From: Udeniomyces pyricola
Taxonomy: Eukaryota > Basidiomycota > Tremellomycetes > Cystofilobasidiales > Mrakiaceae
Direction of reading: 5' to 3'
NCBI GenBank assembly: GCA_039545295.1
Contig: BCIK01000013.1
Location: 186,001-250,000 of the forward strand
DNA: 64,000 nt
Shown here: in pieces, positions 1 to 13,639 of the stretch
Numbering within the stretch: position 1 is the first letter of the stretch
How the letters are laid out: each line of letters starts with the position of its first letter
Made by a program: the position numbers and the translations under genes
Notes under the pieces: model-generated
Seen by the model: only the letters and a program-made list of their open reading frames with translations
The model's database searches: none
Told to the model about the DNA's origin: nothing

Positions 1-272
1 TACCAATGGATAGGGGAGTCATGCATCACGTTTTGAGATATGATCAAAGTCAGCTTCGATACGACATGTACATTATGAAAGTGCTGAGGGGTGGAACAAT
101 TCAGCTGCGCAAGAAGAGCGCAAGTCTGACTCACTTCTTCGTCACTCCTATCCGACCAATCATCCAAGTCGGAGACGTCAGACCGATCGTCATTCCTATC
201 CGACCGGTAACCCGAGACGGGGTCGTCAGGCCAGTCCTCATAGCTCATGCGTAATTGGGAGAGGGATTCCAT
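1..272 (-). CDS. N-terminal part of an acidic Ser/Asp-rich protein, cut by window edge
   Basis: No family is recognised. The first exon (272-135) opens with ATG and gives 46 residues beginning MESLSQLRMSYEDWPDD and ending in a run rich in Asp, Ser and Arg (DRSDVSDLDDWSDRSDEE). It closes in phase 0 on a strong GTGAGT donor. Possible acceptors near 86 or 51 would continue with an open frame to the left edge. The opposite strand is also open across the same bases. I prefer the minus strand because start, donor and coding texture agree. The exon carries an imperfect 47-nt direct repeat (about 145-240). It lies head to head with the gene starting at 559, with about 290 bp of shared upstream DNA. 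The start is plausible, the function unknown. Confidence 0.4.
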   Translation of the reverse strand, partial: MESLSQLRMSYEDWPDDPVSGYRSDRNDDRSDVSDLDDWSDRSDEEVSQTCALLAQLNCSTPQHFHNVHVVSKLTLIISQNVMHDSPIHW

Positions 273-558
273 GCTATGTGATTGAGTTTGGTTTGAGGGA
301 GCAGGTGATGGTGTTGGGGATCTAGGGATGAGGGGGACTAGTTGGTTGTAAAAATTGCAGAAAGTCAGACGTACGAGTCAGTCAGTCAGGATACATGGTC
401 AAAGCAGTGGGTGGGAAACTCAGAGCGCAGAGCACCATCGCATTTCACGATCAAAGAGAGTGGTGACTGACTTTTGAGCTGCTGCGGTCGAGTGGCACCG
501 CTTCCGTTCCCATCAACGCCATCAACGCTATCCGCTCAGATCCCTCTCCAACACTCTC
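273..558. promoter_or_regulatory. Divergent upstream region between two head-to-head genes
   Basis: The 286 bp between the two putative start codons (272 minus, 559 plus) contain no open coding signal. They include two near-palindromic GTCAGTCAGTCAG-like stretches around 378-392. The region probably holds both promoters. No TATA box was identified. Confidence 0.3.
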
Positions 559-3158
559 ATGACACTCGACGCGTGCGTGTAACCATCTCCCTGAGCAGCA
601 TGACAGTATTACGCTCGATGGAATCTCATCGTTACTTTTCATTTGTTGTTTGACGGTTTAGCCACCTTCCGGGTTTCCACGTCCAGCTCCCAGCCCCAGC
701 CGACCCTTCGACGGTCCACCTCGTCAATGAACAAGGCAAGACCATCTACATCAAGCATCGCTTGAGAAAGGAAGGTTACACAGATCCGGGAGGAGGATAC
801 GAAAGCGTGCTTGAGGGTACGTTCGACGATGATGGCATGGGACGGAGTAACAGGACGATGCAGACGCGTCGGGATGGGTAACTCCTCGGACATGATGCTT
901 GACCAGCGCGACCCGATAACCACTATGTTGAGTGCATGGAGATGGTCGATGGTCCGATTGGTTGACTTGATACTACTCCTGCTCCTGCCTTGTTCTTCGC
1001 CGCAGATGCTCTATACGGTGCTCTCTACTCAACCATCACCGCTCCCAATTCTAACGGCAAACTCAAGTCTATTCAGCTCCACAACCCGAGTCAAATCGTC
1101 CCGTTTTCCCACGTCGGACGGATATCATACAACTGGCAGTTTGTCTGGGAAGGGTTAGTCAGACATCAAGGAAAAGATCCTACCCATGTACATACACGCC
1201 GGATCCGCCAGCCATGGAGGAGCTGCGGGGCTCCCTAGTTGTTTCAACTGCGCTTCTTTTGCATTACTAGCCTTAATGACCAACCTATGTCTCTCTGTCT
1301 TTCAATCTCAACATCTGTACGTTTTCTGCTGAATCGCAGAGAGACTTACGAATGGAGGCAAGGCAAAATTTCCCGCGAGTACATCTGCTACATGGTCCGC
1401 TCCCCTGACCCAGATGTCGACGTGGCTCGGTGAGAGATTCCGTTCATATGCGTCTATCCATCTCATGCCTTCTCAGTACTCATATCGCAAACAACACTTA
1501 CGATGCACCACCGACTCATGACTTGTCAGAGCTCGACCAGCAGATAGCAAACGGACCGCCTCAATCAGTTTACACGAGTACAACCTTCGTCGGTTCGATA
1601 CCGAGGATCCAAAGGGTACTCAACCCTTGTTCATCATTTTACATGCGCCGAAACCCAGACGCTATACACTGACACTGATCTCCCTCCATTCATTTTGTTC
1701 CATTGGTTTTACACGGGCAGGCCTCGAGATCCTTCTCCTCACGACATTCCTCTCCTTCCTCGACGCGACTCTCGACCGGGACCCCTCTGCATTCGCCTTC
1801 GCCCCTCCTTCCTCTTCCAATTCAATTCCTCCGCTCTCCAAACACAGCAGCTTCGCCTCTTCAAATGGGGATTTGAAAAGCAGTCCGCCACCACTGCCGC
1901 CGAAGCCAGCGAAGCTCGAAGAGCCGGAAGAACCCGAGTTTGGAGATTTCGAAGACCCGGTACGACAAAGACGAGAGGCTCTTTGCCCATGAGGACGGAT
2001 ATTGTCAAGTGACAACACGCTGAGGCTCTGATGGGTTCACTTGTCTCTTGATCAGCCTGAACTAAACGAAATCATCATTCGGCCCTCACGCTCGGTGGAT
2101 TCGTATGCGGAACGAGCATTCCAGCTATTAAATGTACGTCTTGTCCCTTCTTGCCACTTCGTGCCTTTATACTTTCAAGAATGGTATTCTTCTCTGACAC
2201 ACATCGTCTTCCACTCATTTCAGGATCCGGGCTTGCTCTTCATCATCCTAAGGTCACGGTCGATCGATACCGTCCAGAAAGCGGTTTGTTCGTCCAAATG
2301 TTTCTTCGGGACTTGACATCATGTTGCCCTAGTGATCGTCCTGACATCTCTTAGCTCGTCGCGTTTCAAGTGGTCGCCGAAGAGCTCAAGCGACTCCGTC
2401 ATACTCGCTACGATCAATTAGATACCTCCTCAACAGAAATTCATCAATACGTCATCGAAGAGACGAGTGTGCCTCCCAAGCCTTCCATGCCGGCGGGGAT
2501 GGCTTCTCATCCAATCCGTCGACCCCCAAGGACGATCAATCTCGATGATCCCTCACCCGATCTTCCTGCGCCCTCGAATTTACCTCCTCTAGGCCTATCA
2601 ACCCGTCAGCAGCAGCAGCAGCAGCAGCAGTTGCAACTTGAGACCCCTTGGGATTCCCGGCCTCCCATCGTAGGACTCTCCATTTGGCTGTCCAAGGTTG
2701 TCCTCCCAGACCTCCAACCGAAACCTCGTCGGAAACCTTCTTCAGCTTCGCCGAGTAGCTCCAAAGCCATGGTATCTCCTGCATCCGCCAGTAGAAAACT
2801 ATCCTCCTCTGCTTCTTCTCCTTCCGCCTCGCATCGACCACCACCTCCACCGCGTGTCCCTTCACTCCCTGAACGTCGACTGTCTCCCGCGACTCAAGGG
2901 CGAGGAGGTGCCAAAGGAGGTCAAGAGAATGGTAGTAATCCTGGGAACCCAGGTAGCACCCACTCAGGAGGGAGGTCCTCGAACCCTTCCTATGGCATCT
3001 CCACCCCAGCGATCCAAACAGGGTTCGTCCCTTCGGTCGCCGATGGTTCGAACGCGCAAAGTCCGAACGGCGGTAGCCCCTCGGGTGAGGATCAGGTAGC
3101 AGCGGGTAATGGCAGCCGGATTGATAAGCTGTTTGGGAAACTTGGGTTTAGAGCGTAA
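559..3158 (+). CDS. Conserved fungal hypothetical protein, 10 exons, Pro/Ser-rich tail
   Basis: No enzyme or binding motif is recognised. Exons 559-572, 662-816, 907-960, 1006-1153, 1340-1429, 1530-1615, 1721-1959, 2056-2133, 2224-2283 and 2355-3158 keep phase throughout and give about 575 residues. The first half is a compact, conserved-looking domain with motifs GYTDPGGGYES, ECMEMVDGP, NPSQIVPFSHVGRISYNW and EYNLRRFDTEDPKG, followed by a hydrophobic helix (LEILLLTTFLSFLDA) that could be a tail-type membrane segment. The rest is low complexity: Pro-rich, with an eight-residue Gln run coded by CAG repeats near 2609-2632, and Ser/Gly-rich to the end. The very short first exon is the least certain part. 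A G-rich tract follows the stop codon. Confidence 0.7.
2608..2634 (+). repeat. CAG trinucleotide repeat coding for polyglutamine
   Basis: About eight CAG codons in a row sit inside the Pro/Ser-rich C-terminal half of the 559-3158 gene. Pure CAG units suggest a length-variable, recently expanded tract. Confidence 0.85.
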
Positions 3159-4844
3159 ACGTTGGGGGCGGGGGGGGGATGACCCTTTGTACGTTGTTTA
3201 ATGGGTACACCTGAGATCAGGGGAAGGATGATCTCGCCTTGTCTTTTTCTTTTCTCTCTTTTCTCCTTCTTCTTCTTGTGGCAATTAATGATCTCGACGG
3301 TTATTCGGATTGTATCTTGCTGATATCCAACACGCTGTAGAGAAACCTGTTCATATATATGTATATATACAGATGAGGAAACAAAAAATGCATATACCAC
3401 AAGAAAAAGAACAAAAAGACAAGAAAAAAAACGCAAAGAGACTAATCGTCCTCCGTCAGCCCGCTCGCCGTCAGACGGTCGGGAGACACACCTTTCCCCA
3501 CTTGGTACTTGACTCGTTCCATACCCCAAGCGCCACTGCCGCCTCATTTCCATCAAGTTCGTGGATCCAAAACTTGAGCAAGGCAGTCCTTCTCCCTTTC
3601 GTTGAACATTCTGAACCGCTTGGTCCGAGGAACGAGGAACGCAAAGCCATCGCCTGCGTCAAAGGCGTGAGCAGGAAGATGGTCGGGATCGCCTTGACGG
3701 TGATCGGAGTACAGCTGGTACATGACGCTGTTGGCTACTACCCGAAAGCACTCGGCGACGAGGTTGCCCATGACTTTCGAGGGTTGACGTAGCCGGGATC
3801 CGAGGTGCCGATCACGCCTTCGAGAGAAACAAGAAGAGTTGTCGCTAGGAGTTAAATAAGAAGACGCGGCGTTCATGGGGGTTGTTATATTGAGCGCAAG
3901 GGGTGTTGAGTCGCCAGATGCAGTGGAGGTTTGGGAGGCATGATGTCGGGCTCTTTTGGATATTGAATGTTTGAACGTTCATGATATTTTTTGCTCAGCT
4001 CAGCTCGTCTCGACAATGACACGTACGGAATATCTTTCTTTCTCTCTTTCTTCGAGCGTACGCGCATGTATATCCGCAGTGAGCAACGTAAGCTAACTAC
4101 CGAAGGGAAAAGCAGAAAAAGACAAAAGAGGTTGATGAAACTGATAGGTCCGTTATATAATTAGATATGGGTTCGACTCATGAATGTCTTGAAGCTAATA
4201 ATTAGTAACATTAATCACGCCCGGGAGCGATCCATCGAGGCGTATGATATGATGAACAAGCGTGCAAAGGTCCGGTAGGGTACTGATGATTGTACGTAAT
4301 TAAGACGTCGAGAAAGCGCGATGGGGATTAGTGTCGAGGAGTAGACAACAATGTTGGATGTCAAAGAGTTTGGATCGAGAAACATGTCCGTCTGATCAAG
4401 GTACGAAAGGTAACGTATCAAGAGGTAAGATCAAGAGCTCACAAAGACATAAATGATGGTTCGAATTGAAGAAGAAAAAAAGAAAGAGAAAAAAGGAAAG
4501 AGGGATGGGGGACGGATAGGAAGGTGAAAGCAGCTAAGGAAGCTATAGGGTAGTCAGCATCGATATCGAGTTGTTGGAGGGCCGGGGGTCCAAAGAAGAA
4601 GGGGATATAAAAGGACCAGAGAGAAAGAGGTGAAAGAAGAATTCCTCATGAGGATAGAAGGCATGCAAGGCAGACGCATTGTCATCGTCGTCACAAAGCG
4701 GGAAAAGGCGTTTTTTTATAAAATAAAATAGGGAGCGAGAAAAATCAGAGGATAGCAAAGAAGAGAGCGAGGCCTGTAAAACTGCCGAATACGTGCCCAA
4801 CTCCCAAGAATGCAAACCCCGCGCCAGACAAGGATTGTCTTTCT
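3159..4844. other. Convergent intergenic region with unresolved coding-like stretch
   Basis: The 1.7 kb lie between the ends of a plus gene and a minus gene. On the minus strand, 3876-3430 has coding texture in shifting frames. It opens with ATG at 3876, contains GTSDPGYVNPRKSW in another frame, and ends MERVKYQVGKG...SGLTEDD with a TAG near 3442. I could not join these with acceptable introns, so it may be a small multi-exon gene or a decayed one. The remainder (3900-4840) is AT-rich and purine-rich with no convincing gene. Confidence 0.25.
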
Positions 4845-7800
4845 TCAAGGGCCGTCCATGGTAACGTCCATCACTGGTGTCGCCGCCCGATCTTCCAATC
4901 CCCCTACCGTCAATGACGACGATGCAGATACTTCTTTGGTCCCTGGTATCGGTGGGGTACTAGACTGCCACCAACCAGCTTCTGTCGTTGTCAACGGTCG
5001 GAACGTATTGCCTTTCCCGCCTGATGAAGCGTCCAAAGGGCTCTTAGGGAACGACAAACCCGGCCCGGTGAACTGAAACTCGGGAACGGAAGTGCTCGTG
5101 AGCATCATATTTGGGCCTCCATCCCATGAAGAGGAAGTAAAAGACGAGATAGAGGGAAGCCAAGTGGAGGAGGAAGAGCGAGATCGGGAGGTAGGGATAG
5201 GAACAGGAAGGTTCCGTGGCGATAGGTTTTGGCTGGACCCAGAGGGAAATATGGCGTTAGGAGCAGATGAAGAGGACGTGTTGGATGCGGCGATACTGTC
5301 AGTGAGAGTGGAAGTGGATATTTGGGGAATGGCAAGGTCAGGAATGGAAGAGGTCGACGTTGATGGGGTACTGAGGTGGAGCGAAGCGGATTGATGCCCC
5401 GAGTAAGAATGAGCATGACGCAAGGGAGGTAAGGTGGCAGGGCCTGGAGGATCGAAGCGTCCAAGGACCGGCCCCGAGGGCGTCGACGGTGACCAATGGG
5501 ACAGCCCCGCAGCAGGGGTGGACAATGTCGAAATAAGGGTAGTGGAGAAGGATGTGTTGAGTGTAGTGACGGGAAGAGGCACATGATGTGGATTCTTCGC
5601 GAAGATCACAGCCGACTGGGAGCAAACAACGGTCGCAGGATCGCATCCCCAGAGAGTCTCGTACTCTTGGCGCCAAACAGCGAGACGAGGGTCGATGGCA
5701 GATTTGACGATATTGCCGAGACTAGGGCTGAGGGATGACGAAGTCGACTGACGGATGGATTCTTTCCATTGCGAGGCAACCTGTGGATCAACGTAACGAG
5801 AAGAAAAGAAAAGGTTCAGGTTGATACGCAGAACACAATGATAGTATCCCGCTAAGCTTCTAGAAGCTTCTGATTCTAGATCTAGGATTGGCAGACTGTT
5901 TGCGTGTCGTGCAGAGAATATGCCAGAACTTGAAGCGAGGAAATAGAAAACTTACGAGTAAGGGGAAGAGGAAGCAACAGTTTTGTCGTCCCTTTTCGCC
6001 GATGGCGTTGAGGATGAAGACAACGTTCTCGATGGCTTGAGATTGACGAGAGACGAGAAAGAATTGTTGAGCCTCGTCAGCGGAAGGAAGTATTGAGGTG
6101 ACATAAGTGAACATGGCCAACTGGTAAAGCAACGAAGCATTGGCCAAAGAGACAATGACAAGACGTTTGATCAGTTCTGACACATCAAGGACTGAACTTA
6201 TGGTTTCGATCCAAACAACAGGAGACACACCTCTGCTGCCACATGGAGCATCACAAATCCATGTCCACCGGCACCTCCTGCACCCGCAGTCTCGCCGTCG
6301 TCTACGTCCCAGCGACCATGAAGCTTCTCAACGGCAGCTGAGAGATTGACCTCATTAAACCGAAGGTAGTCCGGCAGATCTCTCTCGGCCCATGAGCGCA
6401 GGGCTGCTTCGTACGGAACAGAGGTGGGCGACCCAGAAACGATCGAGGCAAAGATGCGAGTCACGCGTGCAAGCTGAAATGTGCGAGAATGATCATGGAC
6501 GACATGCGACGAGAAAGGTCAGATAATGCAGTCAGTATATCAGATCGGCTGCTGGATTGCAAATGACAAAAGGCTAGACGTACATGACCCAATTCGCTCA
6601 CAGCCTCTCTGTCCCCACTCGGCTCAAGCAAAGTGTCGGGATTACATCCTCCGGTGGTTGCTCCAGCCTCAAATCTCCGATCCTCGACAGGTAACGGAAG
6701 CCTACAGTCGCTGGGTGTGAACGTTGGAATGGCAGACCCCGGCGCAAAATCTACATATGCGGGCAGGAACGTAGACAAGATGTATGCCTGCCAAAAGACA
6801 CGTAAGCGGCTCTCTCGAGAGATGTCGGTTGACGGTAAGCTGAGCGAGGTAGGGGAGGAATGAGATTTGGGAAGGAAAGATGTATGGTCGGTAGAAGTGA
6901 TGTAGCGCGCGAGAGGGATAAGAATAGCTGGAAAAAATGGATTACGTCAGGTTGCAGTGGGTCAGCAAAAATCAGATTGAGTCGAGTTACGCGCATGCTT
7001 GAGACTCAGAAGCAAGGGCTATTGCGTACCCAGATAATGCAGAACATGTTCGCTCTTTCTTCCTGTAGCCTCGTACGACGTCATAAGGATAAGAGCTTGG
7101 CCCAGCTGCAGAAGCTCCTCTGCTGACTTCCCTTCGAAGACTGACGAGACCGCAACCGTCGTCCGGTCTGACTGCATTTGTAGCCATTCCGTCTCTTGTA
7201 CTAGCCTTCCAAACTCGACGGCAAAGCCATGACCTCGATCACCCCTCCTTTCAATGCTGATAAATGTCGAATGGGCCGAGAAGCGGGCGGCAAATGTGAA
7301 GATGGCAAGAAGAAGGAAGGGTGAAATGGTGCCTTGATCGAGAGAGTGAAGAAGAGTCGAAGCATGGATGGTGGCAGAAAGCGGGGTTGGGATATGTTTG
7401 AGGAAGAGATTGACGAGAGAACGTTGGAGGAGAGGCGAGATGGTTGACAACCTCAGAGGCGTGACTGACGACGTAGACGCAATAGTAGTGGGGTCAGACC
7501 GATCGGGTTGCGGCGGCGGTGCTGGCGATGGCAAGGAGGCGATTGGGGTGGTTGACACGAGGAATGGTCCAGAGGAAGGAGAGGCGACGAGAGGCTGCTG
7601 CCGATGCTGAGAGGCTGGATGAAACGAATACTGCCCCTGAAGTTGACTAGAACTGCTGCCGTTATTGATCCTCATATTCCCAAAGGCCGAAGTCGTCTGG
7701 GGGAGAGTCATAGATTCCGCCGGAATCCAGCCAGGAGGCAAGCCGTTGAGTCCCTGAGACCGGCTTGAGCCTGTGACGGTCAACACTGACGACGATCCAG

Positions 7801-9364
7801 TAGGTCTCACTGGAATGACCTCGGCGATCTGAGGCAATTCTCGTTTTGTTCCTGAAGCAGTCGCGTAGAAACCCGGGCCTAAACTCGACACGGCCATGGA
7901 GAGCTGACTGGTGCGCTTCTTTGCGACAGGACGGACAGTGATGGTAGAGTCAGTTGACTCCCGTCGTTGAGAGTGAGGAGGCGAAGCGTCAGAAGAAGTC
8001 GATGTTGGGATGGTTGCGGTGAAAGATGGAGGGGAAAATCCCGCGGCAATGAAGCTATCCGAAGCCGTGGACAATGATTGAGGGGAGAGCGAGTTTGAAT
8101 CGCTCGAGATGTTCGGGTTGACGGACGCGTTGGAAGAAACCGACAAGGTAGAATCTGACCGAGGACGAGATGCTTTTGACAGCCCGGCCACTGCATTGCC
8201 CGCATGGTTGAGGTACACGCATTCGCGCTGACATGGTGTACGATTGAAGGCAGGAAAAGACGTTAGTCAGGTTGTCGCAGCACTGTGGGGATAGGTCAGT
8301 GACTCTGATGGGTTTAGCAACGTACCCCTGAAAACTCGCTGCAGTTTGGGAGAAAAGAAACAGCAGGTTAGATGAAGGTTGCAGAGATGCGCGAGAGTCT
8401 GGAATAGCCGGCGTAATCACAAGGGATGCCCAACCGACTCACCAATTCGAGCAGGGTTGTTCGCCTGTGCATCGCCGTTTGTTCTGCGAATGTCAACGAG
8501 AGGCTTATATAAGCTCATGCACAAATGAAGGATTGATGGGCAATCATTCAAGAGTCTAAGCATACTGACCTTGTGGCAATTGCCTTGATGACCATGGACG
8601 AGCGCAGCGAAGAAAGCCGAACCGTACGCAAGAGGAACGAGAAGGGAGTCAGGGACATCAGTTTCCGCGAGAAAAGGGCTGGATCTTGCTCGTCAAGCCG
8701 CCGGCACTCCGTCCGTCGCTACTCACTAGAACCGATGCCAACGCGTTCCCAATGAGTGCAAAGCAAAGAGAAGATCAGACAAAGAACGAGAACAGGCACA
8801 ACATCGAACTGTTCAGCCTTCAGACTTGTGCGGGGCTCAGCGGTCCTGAGTCGTTTCACGTGTTCTCGGCGAAAAAGAAAGGAGGGGAAGACCGGGGGAG
8901 TGAAATGACCACCGCCGGACGAACCTGCAAGCCTTGGCCAACCGCTTTCTCTTTTTGCCTTTCGAGGTCATGTCCTCAGATCCACTCTTTCTCGACCTCC
9001 CTCGAGTGCTCGACGAAGATGATGATGAGGCTGTCGTTGCCGAAATGTCCTTTCCTGACCCCGTCGAATGTGACGACGAAAGTAAATGATGACTTGAGGT
9101 CTCGTCGAGCTTCGTCCGGCCGTCCTCCGACTGTGACGCCGAGCTGCCGGTTGAGCGGTCGTGAAGCCCATCGGGGTTGTCATGGGATGAATTTCGATGA
9201 GAGTGGAGATGTTGGCGTTGATGTCGATGGCTCTGGTGACGCTGTGGTCCAGAGATATCGGGGGGAGTAGAAGACGATATCATCTCTAGAGACGCGGCAT
9301 GCACGAGCAAGTCGAGAGCGGATGACGAGCCGCGTCGGTGTTGATCGGTTGTGAGTATTGCCAT
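4845..9364 (-). CDS. Zn(II)2Cys6 transcription factor, fungal-specific regulator
   Basis: Likely a nuclear DNA-binding regulator. The N-terminus is Ser/His-rich with a basic stretch GKKRKRLAKAC leading into a binuclear zinc cluster whose cysteines are spread over tiny exons: 9364-8925 (first Cys), 8583-8570 (NCHK), 8483-8443 (NKRRCTGEQPCSN), 8338-8326 (EFSG) and 8227-7030 (RECVYLNHAG...). The spacing is typical of Zn2Cys6. Downstream exons 6927-6584, 6473-6231, about 6190-5956 and 5780-4845 carry the alpha-helical middle region (ISPFLLLAIFTFAARFSAH; SRLRVFWQAYILSTFLPAY) and a long Ser/Thr/Pro-rich tail. Two junctions are not clean: the 8925/8583 join is one base out of phase, and the 6231/6190 join is ambiguous. 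The start at 9364 is chosen because the open frame further upstream is low-quality sequence. The regulated pathway is unknown. Confidence 0.75.
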
Positions 9365-11513
9365 GGGGGTGAGGAGGGGATGGGACACTGAGAGATGGGC
9401 TGTAGGCACGGCAAGCGAAAGATGTTGTTGCAGACGTGTGGTTGTCAAGCAACAGCCGTCGGAGTTGGGTGCAACGTTGTGGACGACGGCAACGGCAACG
9501 GGTGAACAAGGAAGGAGGATCCTCGGTCTGGGCGCAGACTTTGCCGGTCGGACAGTTAACGGATTGACGGGCGGCGGGCGGCAGGCGTCGAGGAAGCACC
9601 GCAGAGGGGCAAGTCGAGAGCGTCGACACAGATTAGGGGGACGTAGTCGGTGGTGGCACACGATTTTCTCGTGCGTAAATTGACGCAAATATGAGGTGAA
9701 TCTGCGCAAGTTATGAATGCACTGTATGAAGTTATAGCGAAGCCGGGTTGCGATCGTGGGCTGGTCCCGACTCAAGCAAACCACACGAGGGATCGTCAAG
9801 AAGGAAGGAGCCAACTGAACTCGACACAGCAGAACGAGGCGGAAACGAAAGCTTGTCCCGGTATTACGGTCCGTAGGCCGAGGCCGGCCGATTGACTATC
9901 ATCGGTTCACTCAAGTTCAACATTCACCCGTGTCCAACGTCCAACGTCGCTTCCAGCGCGCTCAGCCAGCTTAAGAGACCGGCTCAATTGCCTGTGGTTC
10001 AGCTTCAGCCGGCTGTCGGGCGTCATATATATTGTGTCCAGCCAAAGGTAAAGATGCATGAGGCATGAGCACGCAGTATCATGCTGTACAGCTATCTTAC
10101 GTACACCTTGCAACATATTGTAGCGGATATTGCAAGCCGGTCACAAAAAACACAACTCCGACATGCGATGATAGTCCGTTGTACGTCAATCGTATCATAG
10201 ACAATACGTACATTGATGACGTCTGAATAAATCCAAAATGAAGCTACGCATAAATTCTTTCGCCACATGATATCATGAGACTTGTCCGATGTTGCCGTTG
10301 GACCCGTCATGTCCGCCGGCCTGCTAGCACGTACATATGCAGCCGATGAAGCTCATCGCCGGTCGCCAGCCGTTCACAAGAAGTATTATTATGACCGGTA
10401 GTCAAAATTGATCAGGTCCGATGCGGATCGATGACACTGTCTAAAAATAGAGAAAAGGAGGGTTGATAGCCTAACCGAAGCCGAAAATTCAGCGTGATTG
10501 CGCGCGCGTGATCGTCATTGCTCCGATGAAATTGGTTGGTTTCAGAAAGCAATCCATCATTCTCAAGCTCGCGTGTTGCATGCTCGAGTCAAACCATGTA
10601 CGACAAAGGGTATATTTGCAGTTTGGGGGCGGAACAATCCGAGTCTTGATCAGCAAACCAGTATGAAACTCGGAAACTAGATACAAGGGGTGGCGCGAAG
10701 CCGAATATCGAATATCGAATAAGCGACTGGAGGGTTACGTCGATTTATCGCATTGCCTTGATACGTCACCCCTGCCAATTTAACCACCAACGTTCAACCA
10801 CCCCATACACCACCCCAATCCTCCTCTTCCCTTCGTCATCGATAAACGAAGCCTTACCTCTTCTTCCCCCTCATTCGCATTCACGTCACATTTATTTTCC
10901 ACATCACGTTCTTTCTCCACCCCTTCTCATACCTCGCTCGTTTTTCGTCATCTGTGTCGACAACTCCCTCGCTTCCCCCCTCATCTTCTTCGTCCGCAGG
11001 GTTGATCTTTTGATAATTGGACTTTCTGGCATTTGGTTTTTCTATCTTTATCTTATTTTATCTTATCGTATTCTTTTGGTTTGTATGGTTAACGGCGTGG
11101 TTTACATGCTTGGCATCAATGCATCAACTCTGGGCGGCCAGGGCCCTTGGTCCTGGTTGAGGCGCTGGCTCTTGAAGGGTAGCTGGTTGCTTATAATTTT
11201 GTCGATCTCGATATCATTGATGCGCCTGGAAGGTTGCCTCGATTAAGCTCGATTAAGCTCGCGCTCGCGTGTCATCCACCCTCAAGTCCGAAATTCGAGC
11301 TCGCGCCACCCCTAATTGCTAGATATATATGGTGCCATGTCGAATGTGGTGTCAGGCTCGCGGGTTATACCATGGTCGTATCTTTCAATACACATTGACC
11401 CCACCTCACAACACTCTTCGTAACACCAAGAGACTGAAATCATGATATTACATCCTCCAAAGGAGAACAAAGCAAAAGAAAGAAAAGAAAAAACAGCACG
11501 GCAACCTGTTCTT
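9365..11513. other. 2.1-kb intergenic region with a promoter-like CT-rich stretch
   Basis: It lies between the start of the regulator at 9364 and the end of THI4. The stretch 10770-11000 is strongly pyrimidine-rich, like the 5' leaders of plus-strand genes here. It is followed by an open frame to 11246 whose last part (from about 11090) could encode a short hydrophobic peptide. A duplicated 12-mer (TCGATTAAGCTCGATTAAGC) occurs at 11238-11258. I see no recognisable protein or tRNA in it. It may be a non-coding transcript or a small membrane peptide. Confidence 0.3.
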
Positions 11514-13291
<1,778 letters not shown>

Positions 13292-13620
13292 GATGTGTCT
13301 GGAGACAGTTGCATCATTGTAAAGAGAAGAAAGACGGACCAGGGATGAAGCAAAAAAAAAACCCCTGCGAGTCAATACTACTGTGGACGGATGAATGTTG
13401 TGGAGTAATGTACAGAGCAACGAGTACCCCGAATGACGCAGATGCCGGAGTGACTGGAAAAACAAACGACCTTCAAAGTAATGCAAGACTCACGGCTGAA
13501 GGAGAATCGGTGGAAGGTGAGACTTTGGAGTGGAGTGGAGTGCGATGAGAAGTTAGGATAGAGATGTGAAAGGGTTTGGAAGATGGGGGATCAAAAGTAA
13601 CAAGCAGAAGGCCAGATACC

Positions 13621-13628
13621 CTTTTATA
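13621..13628 (-). promoter_or_regulatory. TATA-like element upstream of THI4
   Basis: On the minus strand the sequence reads CTTATAAAAGGG about 330 bp before the THI4 start codon, with a CT-rich leader between. It is one of few canonical TATAAA boxes in the window and fits a strongly regulated gene. This is inference from sequence only. Confidence 0.45.
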
Positions 13629-13639
13629 AGGGCAGGGAA

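Noticed and set aside
4140..4190. GGTTCGACT box as a tRNA gene
   Set aside because: No matching A box, acceptor stem or anticodon arm could be folded.
10758..11246. 163-codon plus frame as a protein-coding gene
   Set aside because: Most of it is CT-rich leader-like sequence. Only the final part looks peptide-like, so it was kept as a region, not a gene.
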